From Metellina segmentata (lineage: Eukaryota; Arthropoda; Arachnida; Araneae; Tetragnathidae), in contig OX375879.1 of assembly GCA_947359465.1 (NCBI GenBank), positions 121,536,557 through 121,600,556 on the forward strand: DNA of 64,000 bases, given 5' to 3'. Made by a program: the position numbers and the translations under genes. Of this stretch, positions 33,300 through 43,665 are shown piece after piece; the first letter of the stretch is position 1; every line of letters starts with the position of its first letter. The notes under the pieces are model-generated. The model was not told the origin of the DNA. It ran no database searches and saw only the letters and a program-made list of their open reading frames with translations.

Positions 33300-33625
33300 A
33301 TAAGTATAATTAGGTAGGCTTCAATAAATGGATGGTAAATACATCAATGTTTTTATAAAATATCGATGTTTTGAAAACATCGATGTCGCATCAATACTTT
33401 TCAGACCCTTTTTGTGCTTGGCCACTTTGGTCTAAAACTATGTTCAATTTACTGATTTTGAAAATTATGCTGCTTGGTTATTTTTTTAATTTTTATAATG
33501 GTACTTTTTTTATTTAAAAATAAAACATCGACAAGTACAAACATCGATGTTATAAAAACGTCGACTCCAATGCATCAATGGTAAATGCATGGATGTTTTA
33601 AACAAAACATCGATGTCGCATCCCT
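33300..33625. repeat. ACATCGATGT-palindrome repeat inside mariner
   Basis: Repeated AACATCGATGTT and near variants at 33360, 33377, 33525, 33550 and 33600, ending ACATCGATGTCGCATCCCTA. Looks like the inverted ends of a hAT-type MITE nested in the mariner; the exact ends are not certain. Confidence 0.5.
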
Positions 33626-33966
33626 ATTGAAAATGTGTTGAACTTTCCGGATGATCCAATACTTTTGAGGATAGAATTGGATGCAAATTTATTAAATCGG
33701 AGATTGAAGATGACATTTAATTTCGAAAAACAACGGACCTGATTTATACTACTACAAAAGAGCTTCAGTGTGCAAGGGCAGATCCAAGACTTACGGATTC
33801 CTCAGCGTCCACGTGTGGTCTTTCACTGTAGCCTATAGAACGAAAGAAAAGAATTTCCGATTACATAACGCCCATTACCTGTGGACGTTCAATCCGAAGT
33901 GCGACGTCCCTCTCGTGTTCGAATGAAAAAGAAATGACCCAACGGACGGGGACTCTTCTTGTCTTA

Positions 33967-34365
33967 GGCCCGGTGCACACATCCGGTTTTTCAACGTGCG
34001 GCGCCGCTGCCGCAACGCAAGTGCGGTCTGAGATACATTAGATCCAATGGAACAGTGCACACATGCTTCTGGCGCTGCAGCACGTCGCAAACACTTCACC
34101 GTTCTGAAGTACCTTGTTTTCATAAACAAATGGAATATAAATAGCAATTAATAAATGGTTTATCCAGTAACACCACGTCTATATTGTTACAAATATACTT
34201 TTTTTTACACCAAGTAAGCGAAATAAACACGTTTTCTTCGATAGAATATTTGTGGAAAATGGCGCGAAATGAGAACTTGCGTCATTTCACGATTATGTGT
34301 GCATACTTGGGCTTCGATGCCGCAGCGGCGCCGAACGTTGAAAAACCGGATGTGTGCACAGGGCC
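33967..34365. mobile_element. Harbinger-like MITE with TTA duplication
   Basis: Inverted termini GGCCC-GTGCACACATCCGG followed by TTTTTCAACGT-CGGCGCCGC, about 50 bases at each end. TTA flanks both sides (33964-33966, 34366-34368). 399 bases, GC-rich at the ends, no transposase. TTA duplications and such termini are typical of PIF/Harbinger. Confidence 0.8.
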
Positions 34366-34667
34366 TTAGACTCCAACGGAACCGCGTGAGAGGCGGAAGA
34401 GCGTGCAAGGGGAGAACCATTACATTACAGGACTTTGGCCTCGTATAAAGGTCAAATAAATTTGGGGATTACAGTTTTTACAAGCTTATAGGAGCAGGTA
34501 TTCGGAGTGGCAGATATTCGGACGTCTATAGTCTAAATAATGCAATATACATGTACATTACAAGTCTTTTATAAGTTCCTCTCTGTGTCCTCTATCTAGT
34601 CTACCGTTTGACCGAGAGCTGTTTCAGAGTGCAACCTGCATCAATAGATGTATTCCATTCACATCGT

Positions 34668-34922
34668 GGGGGCCGTTGTGGCGCGGTTGCAAGAGTAACG
34701 GATTAGCAACCGGAATGTTGCGAGTTCGAATCCAACAAACACCGTCGTGTACAAAGGGGACTCAAATGTCCTCCCGTTGGCGTGGTGTGGAAGTTTGGAG
34801 AGGTGGGGTGCCAGCTCAGGTGTTGCCTCGTCTTTCCATTAGAACATCAATCCCGGACCGTTGTCAACAGTCCGTCGTGTTACTCTAGTCGGACGTTAAT
34901 TAAAACTACCTTACCTTACCGA
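34668..34922 (+). repeat. SINE family A, full length, head type 2
   Basis: Head GGCGCGGTTGCAAGAGTAAC, GGATTAGCAACC and B box GAGTTCGAATCC; then AATGTCCTCCCGTTGGCGTG and the common body. The head differs from type 1 (16517), while the body and tail are the same family. Confidence 0.82.
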
Positions 34923-34958
34923 TAGGTTGTGTGGGTCGCCGTATCTCAGTGGGTATAC

Positions 34959-35502
34959 CTAGAGTGCCTATATAATAAGAGTGGCGACAAGGGACCCAAT
35001 TTGGACCAATGCGCATGCGCGGCAGCCATTTTTTTCTACCAGAATCGTCTCAAAGAAGGTTGCTGGGCGAATTAATATATCATTTCAAGGAGAACAAAAA
35101 GCATATGATTGTTATAATATGGATACATTCGGTATAAATGAATCCTATAAACGCTCAATTACATGCGTATTTGATGAGATGGATTATACAACGCTCTAAC
35201 TTAGATTGCGGGAAACACCACGTTGTTCAAAAAAAGCTATTTACTTAAAAAGTCTTCAAATTTATGCTGACAAAACACTGAAATAATAATAAATAAACAT
35301 TCTAGAACACGAAATGGAACATGAATAAGTTATATTTTCTTTATAATTTAATATACACACGTTTTTCTCGAACACACAAAAAGTTCCCATGCTAAGTCTA
35401 CGGGAGCTAGGAAAAGACCGCCTCGGGCGGTAGAAAAAGGTCTCTAAGCCAATCAGAAAGTGTTTCCCGTATGTCGCCACTCTTATTATATAGGCACTCT
35501 AG
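34959..35502. mobile_element. 544-bp MITE, CTAGAGTGCC termini
   Basis: Inverted termini CTAGAGTGCCTATATAATAA plus GAGTGGCGACA, identical over 31 bases at both ends. ATAC flanks both sides (34955-34958, 35503-35506), suggesting a 4-base target duplication. No transposase recognised. Superfamily not assigned. Confidence 0.75.
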
Positions 35503-35579
35503 ATACACCAAATGTGCTAGTAACTTTCGAGTTGTTCGATTCCTGTCAGGTGTATTTCTCTCTTCAGTGTCAATATATA

Positions 35580-35690
35580 AAACTTACATTATGTGTGTAC
35601 CTATTACTTGGTATTGCATGTCTTGTGTCTGGCGCAGCATGGCCAAATGCTGCCTTTGCGCCCTAAGACCCCAAACCAACCGATAGCTTA
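35580..35690 (+). repeat. Repeat family B, 3' end fragment
   Basis: TATTACTTGGTATTGCATGT, CTTGTGTCTGGCGCAGCATG, GCCAAATGCTGCC and ACCCCAAACCAACC: the terminal third of the family, intact enough to show the GGCGCAGCATGGCC core. Confidence 0.6.
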
Positions 35691-35837
35691 TCGAGGATAG
35701 GTAGGAAGTTGAACTATAACACCGCACTCGAGCAACCTGGCTACCGCGGCTCAAGGCTCTATACAGTATTAACAGTACTAGGTAACAAATATTCAACCAT
35801 TTATACTTGCGACACTAAGACAATTGAATTTTGTCCA

Positions 35838-36050
35838 CCTAAAATAAAAAATGACACACTGTGCGACGGTCCGGGATTAATCCCGTAGGGAAAGATCCGA
35901 GGATAACGCCTCGTAATTTGTACTACGTTCAGATGACAAGAACAATACCGGAGCTGACATCTCACTCTCCATAAGTCCACAACAGATTTGACGTACACCA
36001 GCCACCGTGTGCACGATGGTCTTTGGGTTGGATTGAGGGTCTTCTAACAA
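35838..36050 (-). repeat. SINE family A, 5' head lost
   Basis: Reads in reverse: GTGCGACGGTCCGGGATTAA, CCGAGGATAACGCCTCG, TCAGATGACAAGAAC, CACTCTCCATAAGTCCACA and CATGGTCTTTGGGTTGGAT-like segments. The head beyond 36050 is not recognisable. Confidence 0.7.
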
Positions 36051-36202
36051 CTACAACGGTACCTGGAATTTTCAATGGAAATCTTGCTGAAATTGTGTAT
36101 TTTAATGGCAAGCCAAGTGATGTGGGGTTCGAAACCACGTAGTGTATACAGTATACACCTAAATAAAAAAAAAATTCAATTCGGCTAGCCTTTTTTGTTG
36201 TT

Positions 36203-36665
36203 GTTTCTCCTGGTGGTTGTTTCGACGAGGTATCTCATCATTAGCAGAAGTGACCAGATCTAGATGGAGGAGATATCTCGTTCGTCGACCTCTCGTCAGT
36301 AGGTAGTAGAAAACTGATCATATCTTGATTACGTCATCATAAAAAAAATCGACAGTACCTTGATCAACAGATATCTCGCCTTCAGTAATATGGGTCAGAT
36401 CTTGAAAGAGATATCTCGTCGGGTACTACTTAGAGGATTGGTACAGAACGACACTGTTACTTTACTCAATGGTGTCGACAGACTGTCTTACCCCATCTAC
36501 TAGTCCTCCAATTGGTTTAGACGAGATACCTCGTCCATCAAAATATGACAACGTTTGCGAATGACGAGATATCCCGTCACCAAGAAATTGCCGATTTTAT
36601 GATTACGCGAACCTGAAATATCTCTGAAACGAGATATCTCTGGCGGTTAGTTTGTACCAGATTCC
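36203..36665. repeat. Family D palindrome array, longest copy
   Basis: At least seven variants of GACGAGATATCTCGTC lie in about 450 bases: 36224-36239, about 36267, 36368, 36407-36420, 36520-36535 (GACGAGATACCTCGTC), 36563-36578 (GACGAGATATCCCGTC) and 36630. The left end is CTCCTGGTGGTTGTTTCGAC. A second family start (CCTCCAATTGGTTTAGACGA) at 36505 suggests two copies joined. Confidence 0.75.
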
Positions 36666-37230
36666 AGGTTTTTTTTAGTACTATTTTAAATAAGCGTAAA
36701 TACTGAAATATGTAGACATAACATCCGAATGGATAAAACTTTCTGTACTATAATATATTTACAACTCCAGTAATTAATTCAACAAGAAACAACTTATTTA
36801 AATCAACAAGAATTTAACGTAATTCCGCAGTCAGCGCTTTCGAAGCTTGTGAGACAGAAAGCTAGAATAAATTTAAAATTCAAAACGAATCCTTATCATG
36901 TTATTAATTTTTTGCATAAGTTCGAAGCTCCGATCGGAACTTCAGAACGCAAAGAACAGCTGTCTTTGGTGGTGAATTTGGAGACCTTTATCTAATTGAT
37001 GGATTTTGTATAAACCTCCCACTTCTCTCGTCTTTTATTAGTGGATGACTTTATTTTGGATCAAACATGTTTTAAGTCTTTACGCTAATGGAGAAGTTGC
37101 GGATCTGAGGAAATTGCTCAAATTTATAATTTCCTGGTAATTTCAGCTTCACCTTTTTCGAATATGCCGCTTTAAATATCGGAAAAAAGTTAAATAAATT
37201 ACAAATTTAGTTTTAAAAAAAGCGAAAAAT
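36666..37230. other. Unassigned intergenic sequence
   Basis: AT-rich. No coding stretch, terminal repeat or known repeat family recognised. Confidence 0.4.
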
Positions 37231-37427
37231 GACGTAATCGCACAACGCTACGTGATTGGCACTGACGTCACTGTGCATGAAGTATCAATATTTACGTGTT
37301 GAAACTGATGCTGTTTTCGCTCGCCTTTTTGCCACTTCAATCCTTTTATCGTTTTTAACTAAATTTTATAGCTGTATTTAACTTTTATAATCATCTTTCG
37401 TTTATTTTATTGTATATTTCGTTTACG

Positions 37428-37561
37428 ATGTCGATTTTACCGGGATTTGTCAAAGGCCAATCTGATAACCTTCCCAAAATAGATACGATTTCCATGTTTT
37501 CTTTCTTGGGAAAAAATCCGGATTTTATAGGAGCAGAAATACGAGGAGTTAAAGCTATGAG
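37428..37561 (+). CDS. First exon of a YqaJ/SWIM-associated-type protein (putative)
   Basis: An ATG opens 44 codons plus two bases, ending at a good donor (gtatgt). It encodes MSILPGFVKGQSDNLPKIDT followed by MFSFLGKNPDF and GAEIRGVKAMR. The LPKID...F...EIRGVKA pattern resembles the N-terminus of a large, repeated arthropod/cnidarian protein group that continues with a SWIM-type cysteine cluster and a YqaJ-like nuclease. That resemblance is from memory. The next exon is not found in the window, so this is a fragment or an element gene with the rest deleted. Confidence 0.45.
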
Positions 37562-37704
37562 GTATGTATGATCTTTAGTAACATTCATAAATTGACCTAA
37601 AACTAATTGAGATTAAGGAAGTTCTCCATTAATACTTAAAAATTAAAATTTTATTGCACATTTAAACACTATAATAGTATTCTGCCTGTAGGCCTATAAC
37701 TGAC

Positions 37705-37881
37705 TTGTACTAGTTCATTGTTCACTAGTTCATCACCCCGTTTCATTGCGTTAGTCCACGCTTTTCTTTTAACTGGATCCTTTGGAACGCTAAAAAACAG
37801 CTTATCAACTGAATTTGAAGTTGTGTTTACGCAACAAGGTACAATACAGTACTTGTAAGGTGGTTTTTCGTTCTCACTCAT
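37705..37881 (-). CDS. THAP zinc-finger exon (N-terminal half of domain)
   Basis: The second in-frame ATG (37881) is preferred, placing the THAP start at residues 10-12: YKYCIVPCC, then KLFFSVPKDPVKRKAW. This shows the first two zinc cysteines, the FF.fPKD turn and the invariant Trp of the C2CH THAP fold. The frame ends at a gtcagt donor after LVQ (37704). The C..H half of the finger would be in another exon, not found. It is convergent with 37428-37561, and both lie between TGACGTCACTGTGCATG inverted repeats. THAP domains are common in host regulators and in P-element/Kolobok-type transposases. Confidence 0.6.
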
Positions 37882-38312
37882 TGCAAAAATAAAGATAGGT
37901 AAAGAATTTCCACAGAAAATCAAATGGCAATCACAGAATCTAACATAAACAACGTATTGCGCTGTTTGTTTACATGCACAGTGACGTCACAAGAGCAGCC
38001 ATTGCAAAAGTAGCGTTTTCGCGCCAAATGCCCAACTGCAAACTTAAACAATTTTTAATTAATTATCCGCATTCAAAAATTGAGAAAAAAATATACCATT
38101 ATTCCTGTTTTTTTCTCTTCTACCAAATAAAAATTAATAATAATAATTAAAAAAAAATGCAAATTTCTCATTCTCATAAATCTTGTGAATTTTTACAATT
38201 GTCCCCAAGTGAAATTACTGAAATAACAAAATTATGAGGCTTCTTTTTAATGTTCTGATTCGATTAAGCTGTTTAGAGGGCTATATTTCCGTGAAAAGTG
38301 TATAATGGAATA

Positions 38313-38340
38313 CACTAGTGTCCAAAATTATCTTTACACT
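38313..38340 (+). repeat. Solo Tc1-like terminus
   Basis: CACTAGTGTCCAAAATTATC-TTTACAC matches the left end of the Tc1-like element at 40535. No partner terminus or transposase lies nearby. Confidence 0.55.
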
Positions 38341-38454
38341 AGCAACAACGTGGCCAGCAAGGCGTTGCTCGTGACAATTCCTAAAAGATCGAAAACATTT
38401 TGGTTCAAGGGAGAAAAAAAAAACTAATAAATCTCTCTACATATTAAAAACAAA

Positions 38455-38595
38455 TTCCCATTTGGTTTGCTTTACAAATCAAATGGGAATTTTTAGCCTA
38501 CTAAATAACAGCCATAACGGAGTTGCGCGTGGTGTTGGTTTGCTTCGCAAATCAAATGGAATTTCGTAGCCTATTGGATAACAGCCATCACGACG
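38455..38595 (+). repeat. Tandem hairpin pair, Helitron-like
   Basis: TTCCCATTTGGTTTGC-TTTA pairs with CAAATCAAATGGGAA, and a second copy at 38537 reads GGTTTGCTTCGCAAATCAAA. Both are followed by TAGCCTA-T--ATAACAGCCAT. The unit repeats at about 73 bases. The same hairpin occurs at 6952. Confidence 0.6.
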
Positions 38596-38604
38596 TTGCC
38601 AAAT

Positions 38605-39110
38605 GCGGCTAAATTCGAATTGCAAAGAGATCCAATCGGCGTGACGTCACAATCTCTTGCGAAAGTATATGTATTCAAATGGAAAAGCATTTATTAAAAG
38701 AAAATCAAATGTATAAGGTATCTATCAGGTGTACTATAATATATTCGCCTATAATAATTCGCCTAATATATTTTCCACAGATTTCAAACACGTTGAAACT
38801 TTCAATCTATCTTTAACGATCCCAATTTTTTTCAAAAAAGAACTAAATAATGCCGGTCAAATTTTATTTTATTTTTTTCGCTGAAATCGTATGAGCGGAA
38901 GAAATGGAATTGGTTGATTTATCGAAGGCAATCGAATTAGGCTGGCGTGACGTCACAATCTCTTGCGAAAATATAAAAGATATTCAAATTAATAATTATT
39001 TGTTTAAAGAAAATCATATTTCTAGGTATCGATCTAACGTAAAATTTTCCGCAGATTTTAAATTCGTTGAAATTTTTACTTTATCTTTAACGATCTAGGA
39101 GATAGAAAAA
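38605..39110 (+). repeat. Diverged tandem direct repeat, about 305-base period
   Basis: GCGTGACGTCACAATCTCTT-GCGAAA occurs at 38639 and 38945. Each copy is followed by ATTCAAAT, AAAGAAAATCA, CCACAGATTT / CCGCAGATTT, GTTGAAA and CTTTAACGATC in the same order. Function unknown; no reading frame is shared. Confidence 0.6.
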
Positions 39111-39480
39111 AGAACTACATAACTAAAGTTAAAGCTTTATTTGTTTTTTTAGTCTGCTGACAAAAAATAAATTTAGAATCTGCGCTTTTATGCTGTTGCC
39201 ATTTCAAAAAAACAAAAACAAAAAACAATAATAATTAAATTTTCATTAAATTCATTTAAAAATGTTGTTGATTGAATTTTAAAATTCAGGCTTCGCACAA
39301 AAATCGAAAAAAAATTCGGACTACCTGTGTGCCCAAGTCCCATTATTGTAAGTGCCATGATTCATCAGGACAGTATATAGACACTTACTTTTATAATAGT
39401 AGAGATGCATAAAATCAAGGATTTTTCAGAAATGGTGAACTATAATTTTAAGAATTTGTCTGGAATGAGACATAACATCA

Positions 39481-39700
39481 TCTGTACTATTATAAAAGGA
39501 AGCGTTTGTCTGTTTTCTGTCTTTTTTCTGTGATCGAAGTCCTGACGAATCTATGGCAATTACAGTAATGGGATTTGGAACACAGGTAGTCTGAATTTTT
39601 TGCAATTTTTGGGTCGCACCGAAATTTAAAATTCAATTTAGAACATTTTTAAATGAATTTACTGGAATTTAATTATTAGTGTTGTCTTTTAAATGGCAAC
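39481..39700 (+). mobile_element. Helitron-like 5' end fragment
   Basis: TCTGTACTATTATAAAAGGA-AGCGTTTGTCTG, then TCCTGACGAATCTATGGCAA and GATTTGG-ACACAGGTAGTC. It aligns with 6556-6750. Starts with TC as Helitrons do; no 3' terminus found. Confidence 0.5.
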
Positions 39701-40235
39701 AACATAAAGATATGACATATTCTAAATTTATTTTTCTGTGTTTCCTTTGGATTTTTAGAGCAACGCTTTCAGCCGAAGAACAAAACAAATAAAACCTTTT
39801 AACTGGAGTTAAGTAGTTCTTTTTTCTATCTCATAGATCAGGCCTCGAAATAGATTTTTTAATACAGGTACACCTGTTTTTAAATTAGGTGTACATAAAA
39901 AAAAACGTAATGTAAGAGCATTGATATATTGTAAACTACTTTATTAGTTGGTTGTGTTCAGATAGGTTGGTAGTAGATAGTAAATAAAAATATTTAAACA
40001 TCTAAATTCTCCTTTCTCCGGCGCACGGCTATCGCTACAGTCGCTTCAACAGAGCCATCTGGAAAATGTTTCAATTTTCGGAAAGTTCTGTTGGCATTGG
40101 CATAAGTAAACCTTCCTCCTGTATAAACCCGTTACGATCCAGCGATTTTGTTTTCGCATAGTGTGTATTTAGGAATTTTAATTACTTTCCTATGATAGAA
40201 AAGGTGATTATTCCAGTCACGTTCAACCATAGTTT

Positions 40236-42330
40236 GTTCAATTCATTCTGAGAAACGTCGGAATTTTTTCGGGAAACATTTCTGATTTCTTTCGAAGCGT
40301 CTTTTTACCTATCGTTAAAGGGATCACGTATGTTGCAACAGTAACGAAGTAAATTATTATTACACTTTTCCGAAAATGTACATTTCTCACTATGTGAGCT
40401 TTTCCCCGTTTGCTACTGTTTCTCATATACGCATTAAGGTAACTGCCACGAAGTGAGACCTGAGCAATCAATGTTTGTAATGCTTTTTCCTCTTGATTTA
40501 ACGCTTCCGTCTCAGCCGAATGCATTCCACATTACCTTATGTCCAAAATTATCTTTACATACCCAGAAATAATTATATTCCATGAAATAACCCGATTGAT
40601 GCAATCCTTTTTTGCAGGGAATGGATGAAAGTCAAGCCTAATTAGCATTATCCAATCAAAAGTGATCAAACGGTTTCTAATATGCAATTTAAGGCGCTAC
40701 GTCAGCCAATGGTAAATCAAGCGCTCTATGAAAAGTGAATATCTGAGTGAATTTCTGCAATACAACGTTTTATTTCAGTGTTCACAGACTTAAATCGGTT
40801 TGTTATGGCTCCGAAATATCATTTGGATGAATCTGTGAAGTGGCGCATTATCGGCCGTTTTGAAGCAGGACAGACAATCATAGAAGCAGCGAGATGTGTG
40901 AATATTTCAAGGAGATAGTCTCTGCTCTATGGAAACAATTTCAGAACTCTGGAATTGTTGTAAGGATGCCTAGACACAAGATCGTAAACGTATACCTCTT
41001 CTCAAGATCGAAATATGGCTATAACTGCCAATTGCAACAGGAAGTCTACTGCTCAACAGTTAAGTTCAGAGCATGCAGCCTCCATGGGAACTATTTTAAT
41101 ACGGCAAACTGTATACAGAAGGCTTAATGAAAAGGGTCTTTATTCCAAAAGAACAAGGGTATGTGTTTCACTGTGTTCACAACACAAGAGGGATCGCTTT
41201 AATTGGTGCAAAGAACATCAGAACTGAAGTCAACACCAATGGACCCATATTCTCTTTACAGATGAGTACAGGTTTAGTTTAACATCTGATTCTAAACGTT
41301 TTTACATCTGGAGGGAAACACGAAATCTTCCTTCGAACATTGTGGAATACGACCGTATTGGTAGTGCAAGTGTGATGGTGTGAGGGGGGGGGATAATGAT
41401 CGATGGACGTACGCCCCTACTAGTTCTCAACAGAGCATCTGTGACCGGCCAAAGATATCGGAATGTGGTCTTAGAATTTTATGAAAGACTTTTTAGAGGT
41501 AGACATGCATTTAATTTTTTATTTATGGACGATAATGCTTGTCCACCTCGATGGAAACCTCGTTAACGAATTCCTTGAAATGAAGCCATTGAGCGAATAC
41601 CGTGGTCACCAATATCTCTTGATCTGAACCCAATAGAGAATTTATGGGACTACCTTAGAAAAGCAGTGACAAGGATATATCCTCCTCCTAGAGCGATAAA
41701 TGCTCTGAAGACCGCAATGCTGGAGAAGTGAAACTTATTTCCCAAAACTGTGGTTAACAACATTATTTCCAGCATGAAATCACGTTGTGATATGAGTGTA
41801 CAAGTCAGGGGCGATCACAATCCATATTATATTCATAAGGCTTAATTTTTTCGGAGCTATATTCTTTTTTCTGAACTTTGTTTGTCACATATGTATTATA
41901 GTCATTTTTATTGTTTCATGCAACAGTTTCATATCATATGCAGTGTTGTTAGTATCATTATTTTGTATTTATGCGTTATGATGTTATGTCTCATTCCACA
42001 CACATTCATAAACGTATAGTTCACAGTTTCTGGGAAATATGTTATTCTATGCATGTGTAAAAATAATTTTGGACAGCAGTGTATATTCACTGCATGAAAC
42101 ATACTTGTGGATGAAGGCAAAGAAGTGAACACGTGATAACATGGGCTTTTCCAAGTCCCCTGAAAAACACGAAACACATTTGAACGCATAGAACCCAAGG
42201 GGATCGCAAATGTAGAATACAAATATAATTCATGGTTTCATAACAGTATTTGTACTGTGCTGAGTTTGATACAGATAAGGAAATATATGATCGAAATGAA
42301 TTGATGAATGAGCAAAGATAAATCGAATTC
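40236..42330 (-). pseudogene. Gustatory-receptor pseudogene split by Tc1
   Basis: 40236-40525 encodes a C-terminal GR segment (EALNQEEKALQTLIAQVS, KSVIIIYFVTVATYV) aligned with the intact gene's TEAAQQAEKTLQSIAAQVS and ISCFGTLATYG. The upstream part is cut by the Tc1-like element at 40535-42081. Beyond it, 42087-42330 is hydrophobic and may be the next transmembrane region, with frameshifts. Not functional. Confidence 0.7.
40535..42081 (+). mobile_element. Tc1-like transposon with near-complete transposase
   Basis: Termini share GTCCAAAATTAT-TTTACA and are TA-flanked. The transposase runs from about 40805 (MAPKYHLDESVKWRIIGRFE) through an AQQLSSEHAAS HTH-2 region, FTDEYRFSL, FMDDNACPPR and DLNPIENLWDYL, so all three DD34E catalytic blocks are recognisable. 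At least four frameshifts or stops interrupt it. It inserted into a GR pseudogene. Confidence 0.85.
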
Positions 42331-42350
42331 ATTTTGTGTAGAATTTTAAT

Positions 42351-42456
42351 AAACCCTCCACGTTGTTTTGACGAGATATCTAGTCATCAAGGTATCTTGA
42401 TCTCGTCAGTTGTTTCTAATGACGAGTAGCCAGGTAAGATGGTGACCTGGAGGGTT
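42351..42456. repeat. Family D, minimal copy
   Basis: Inverted ends AACCCTCCA / TGGAGGGTT, 106 bases in total. Inside are GACGAGATATCTAGTC (42370-42385), AAGGTATCTTGATCTCG and AATGACGAGTAGCC. The smallest complete-looking member of the family. Confidence 0.7.
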
Positions 42457-42489
42457 GAAAAATCGGAATATAAAGAGTAAATAGACACG

Positions 42490-42835
42490 ATAATCTTTGT
42501 TCCTAATTAATTTCAACATATACAACAATATTTAAAAGGTTTTATTGGGGGTTGACTTTCAGTGGGTATCCAGAACAAGTACTAAAATATAAATAACAAC
42601 CTTTGTTAGTTCTACGTTTGACACAAGCTTTATTGAAGGCTTATCAGAAGAGTACAAAGACCTATATGTGACGATTGGCGGAATATTCAGTTCAGGAAAA
42701 CTTTTGTCTGAGTATGTCACACGACATGTCATGGAAAGAGCTTTTACGGCCCATATTTGTTGCATAAAAATCACTTTTTGGGTCCAGAGAAGATTAACAT
42801 GCAAAACCCTATTATGTTCTTTAAGCCCCACCTAC
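42490..42835 (-). repeat. GR-cluster flank, copy 1
   Basis: Matches 45262-45600 over its whole length (for example AACAAGTACTAAA / AACAAGTGCTAAA and GACACAAGCTTTATTGAAGG). On the - strand it holds AATAAAACC and may be the old 3' region of the receptor gene. Part of the tandem duplication that made the two GR copies. Confidence 0.65.
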
Positions 42836-43026
42836 CCGAACTTACTTGAACCCTCATCATAGAAATCCTCTCTCTATTTTCACAAACTGAAAAAACATTC
42901 TTTATTCCTTTCAGGACTGATAGGCATTACAATTTACTTAACATTCATTATTCATTTCAAGAATTATAGGTTACCTTACGATTTACTTAACGTTTAGACA
43001 CAAGGTCATATCGACTTGTGCATTTA

Positions 43027-43589
43027 CGGGTCATCCAGAGAATAAATTTCCCCCCCAAAAACATAATTACCTGGAAAGATTTATTGCAAAAGATAAAAGA
43101 TACAATAATATTTCAACTACTTCCCAACATAATAACCACCGGAATTGTAACACTTGTTAAACCGTTGGATACTTTTTTGTAGTACAGTGTCATAGAAGTT
43201 TGCCCCCTGGGAATGGATCCACAAAAAAACTGCTGCAGCAGTTTCGCTGGGAGCTGTTCAACCATCCACCCAATAGTCCTGATCTTGCTCCTAGAGATTT
43301 CCACCTGTTTTTGCACCTGAAGAAATTCCTGTCCGGTCATCATTTTCCCACATACGAAGACCTGCAGACAACTGTGACACGCTGACTCCATTCCCAGGTG
43401 GCACACTTCTGTGACACTGGACTACCAAAACTCATACCCGCGGTATGACAAGTATTACCATTCCGGTGGTTATTATGTTGAGAAGAAGCTGAAATATTGC
43501 CTTATCGCTTTTCCAATAAATCTTTCCAGGTAATTATGTTTTGTTTCTTTTTAAGGGTCGTGAAAAACTTACATTCTGGATGACCTTCG
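43027..43589 (+). mobile_element. mariner derivative with long inverted arms
   Basis: TA-flanked termini CGGGTCATCCAGA / TCTGGATGACCTTCG. The right part encodes a + strand mariner C-terminus (HPPNSPDLAPRDFHLFLHLK). The left 130 bases (43062-43180) are a diverged inverted copy of the right end (43437-43545): CATAATTACCTGGAAAGATT and ACATAATAACCACCGGAAT occur on both sides in opposite orientation. Confidence 0.75.
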
Positions 43590-43665
43590 TATATCTAGAA
43601 AGTGCAAAAGACATCATAACGATTATTTAACCCACATACCTGTATCTTGGTTAAACAATGCTCAT

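Larger units (their letters stand above)
32131..33659 (-). mobile_element. mariner element, broken by a SINE and a second insert
   Basis: Inverted termini TTGG-TCATCCGAAAGTTC (left) and the matching right end are flanked by TA. On the - strand the 3' portion encodes NSPDLAPQIFHLFRSLQNSL and the 5' portion KKMLVRLLVKC...MDIV, the Mos1/SETMAR-type helix-turn-helix and catalytic regions, with frameshifts. The middle, about 100 residues, is lost at the SINE insertion (32665-32858). A second repeat lies at 33300-33625. Confidence 0.82.
37263..37987. mobile_element. Inverted-repeat-bounded THAP module
   Basis: TGACGTCACTGTGCATG at 37263-37279 recurs inverted at 37971-37987. Outside each copy is a further shared AACGCTAC, also inverted. 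Between them lie the THAP exon and the convergent exon at 37428. This suggests a DNA transposon or its remnant. No target-site duplication was identified. Confidence 0.45.

Noticed and set aside
34184..34369. 61-codon frame inside 33967-34365
   Set aside because: It runs through the inverted terminus of a Harbinger-like MITE and is not conserved coding sequence.
36203..36665. CRISPR array
   Set aside because: The palindromes are irregularly spaced and variable, the genome is eukaryotic and no cas genes occur.
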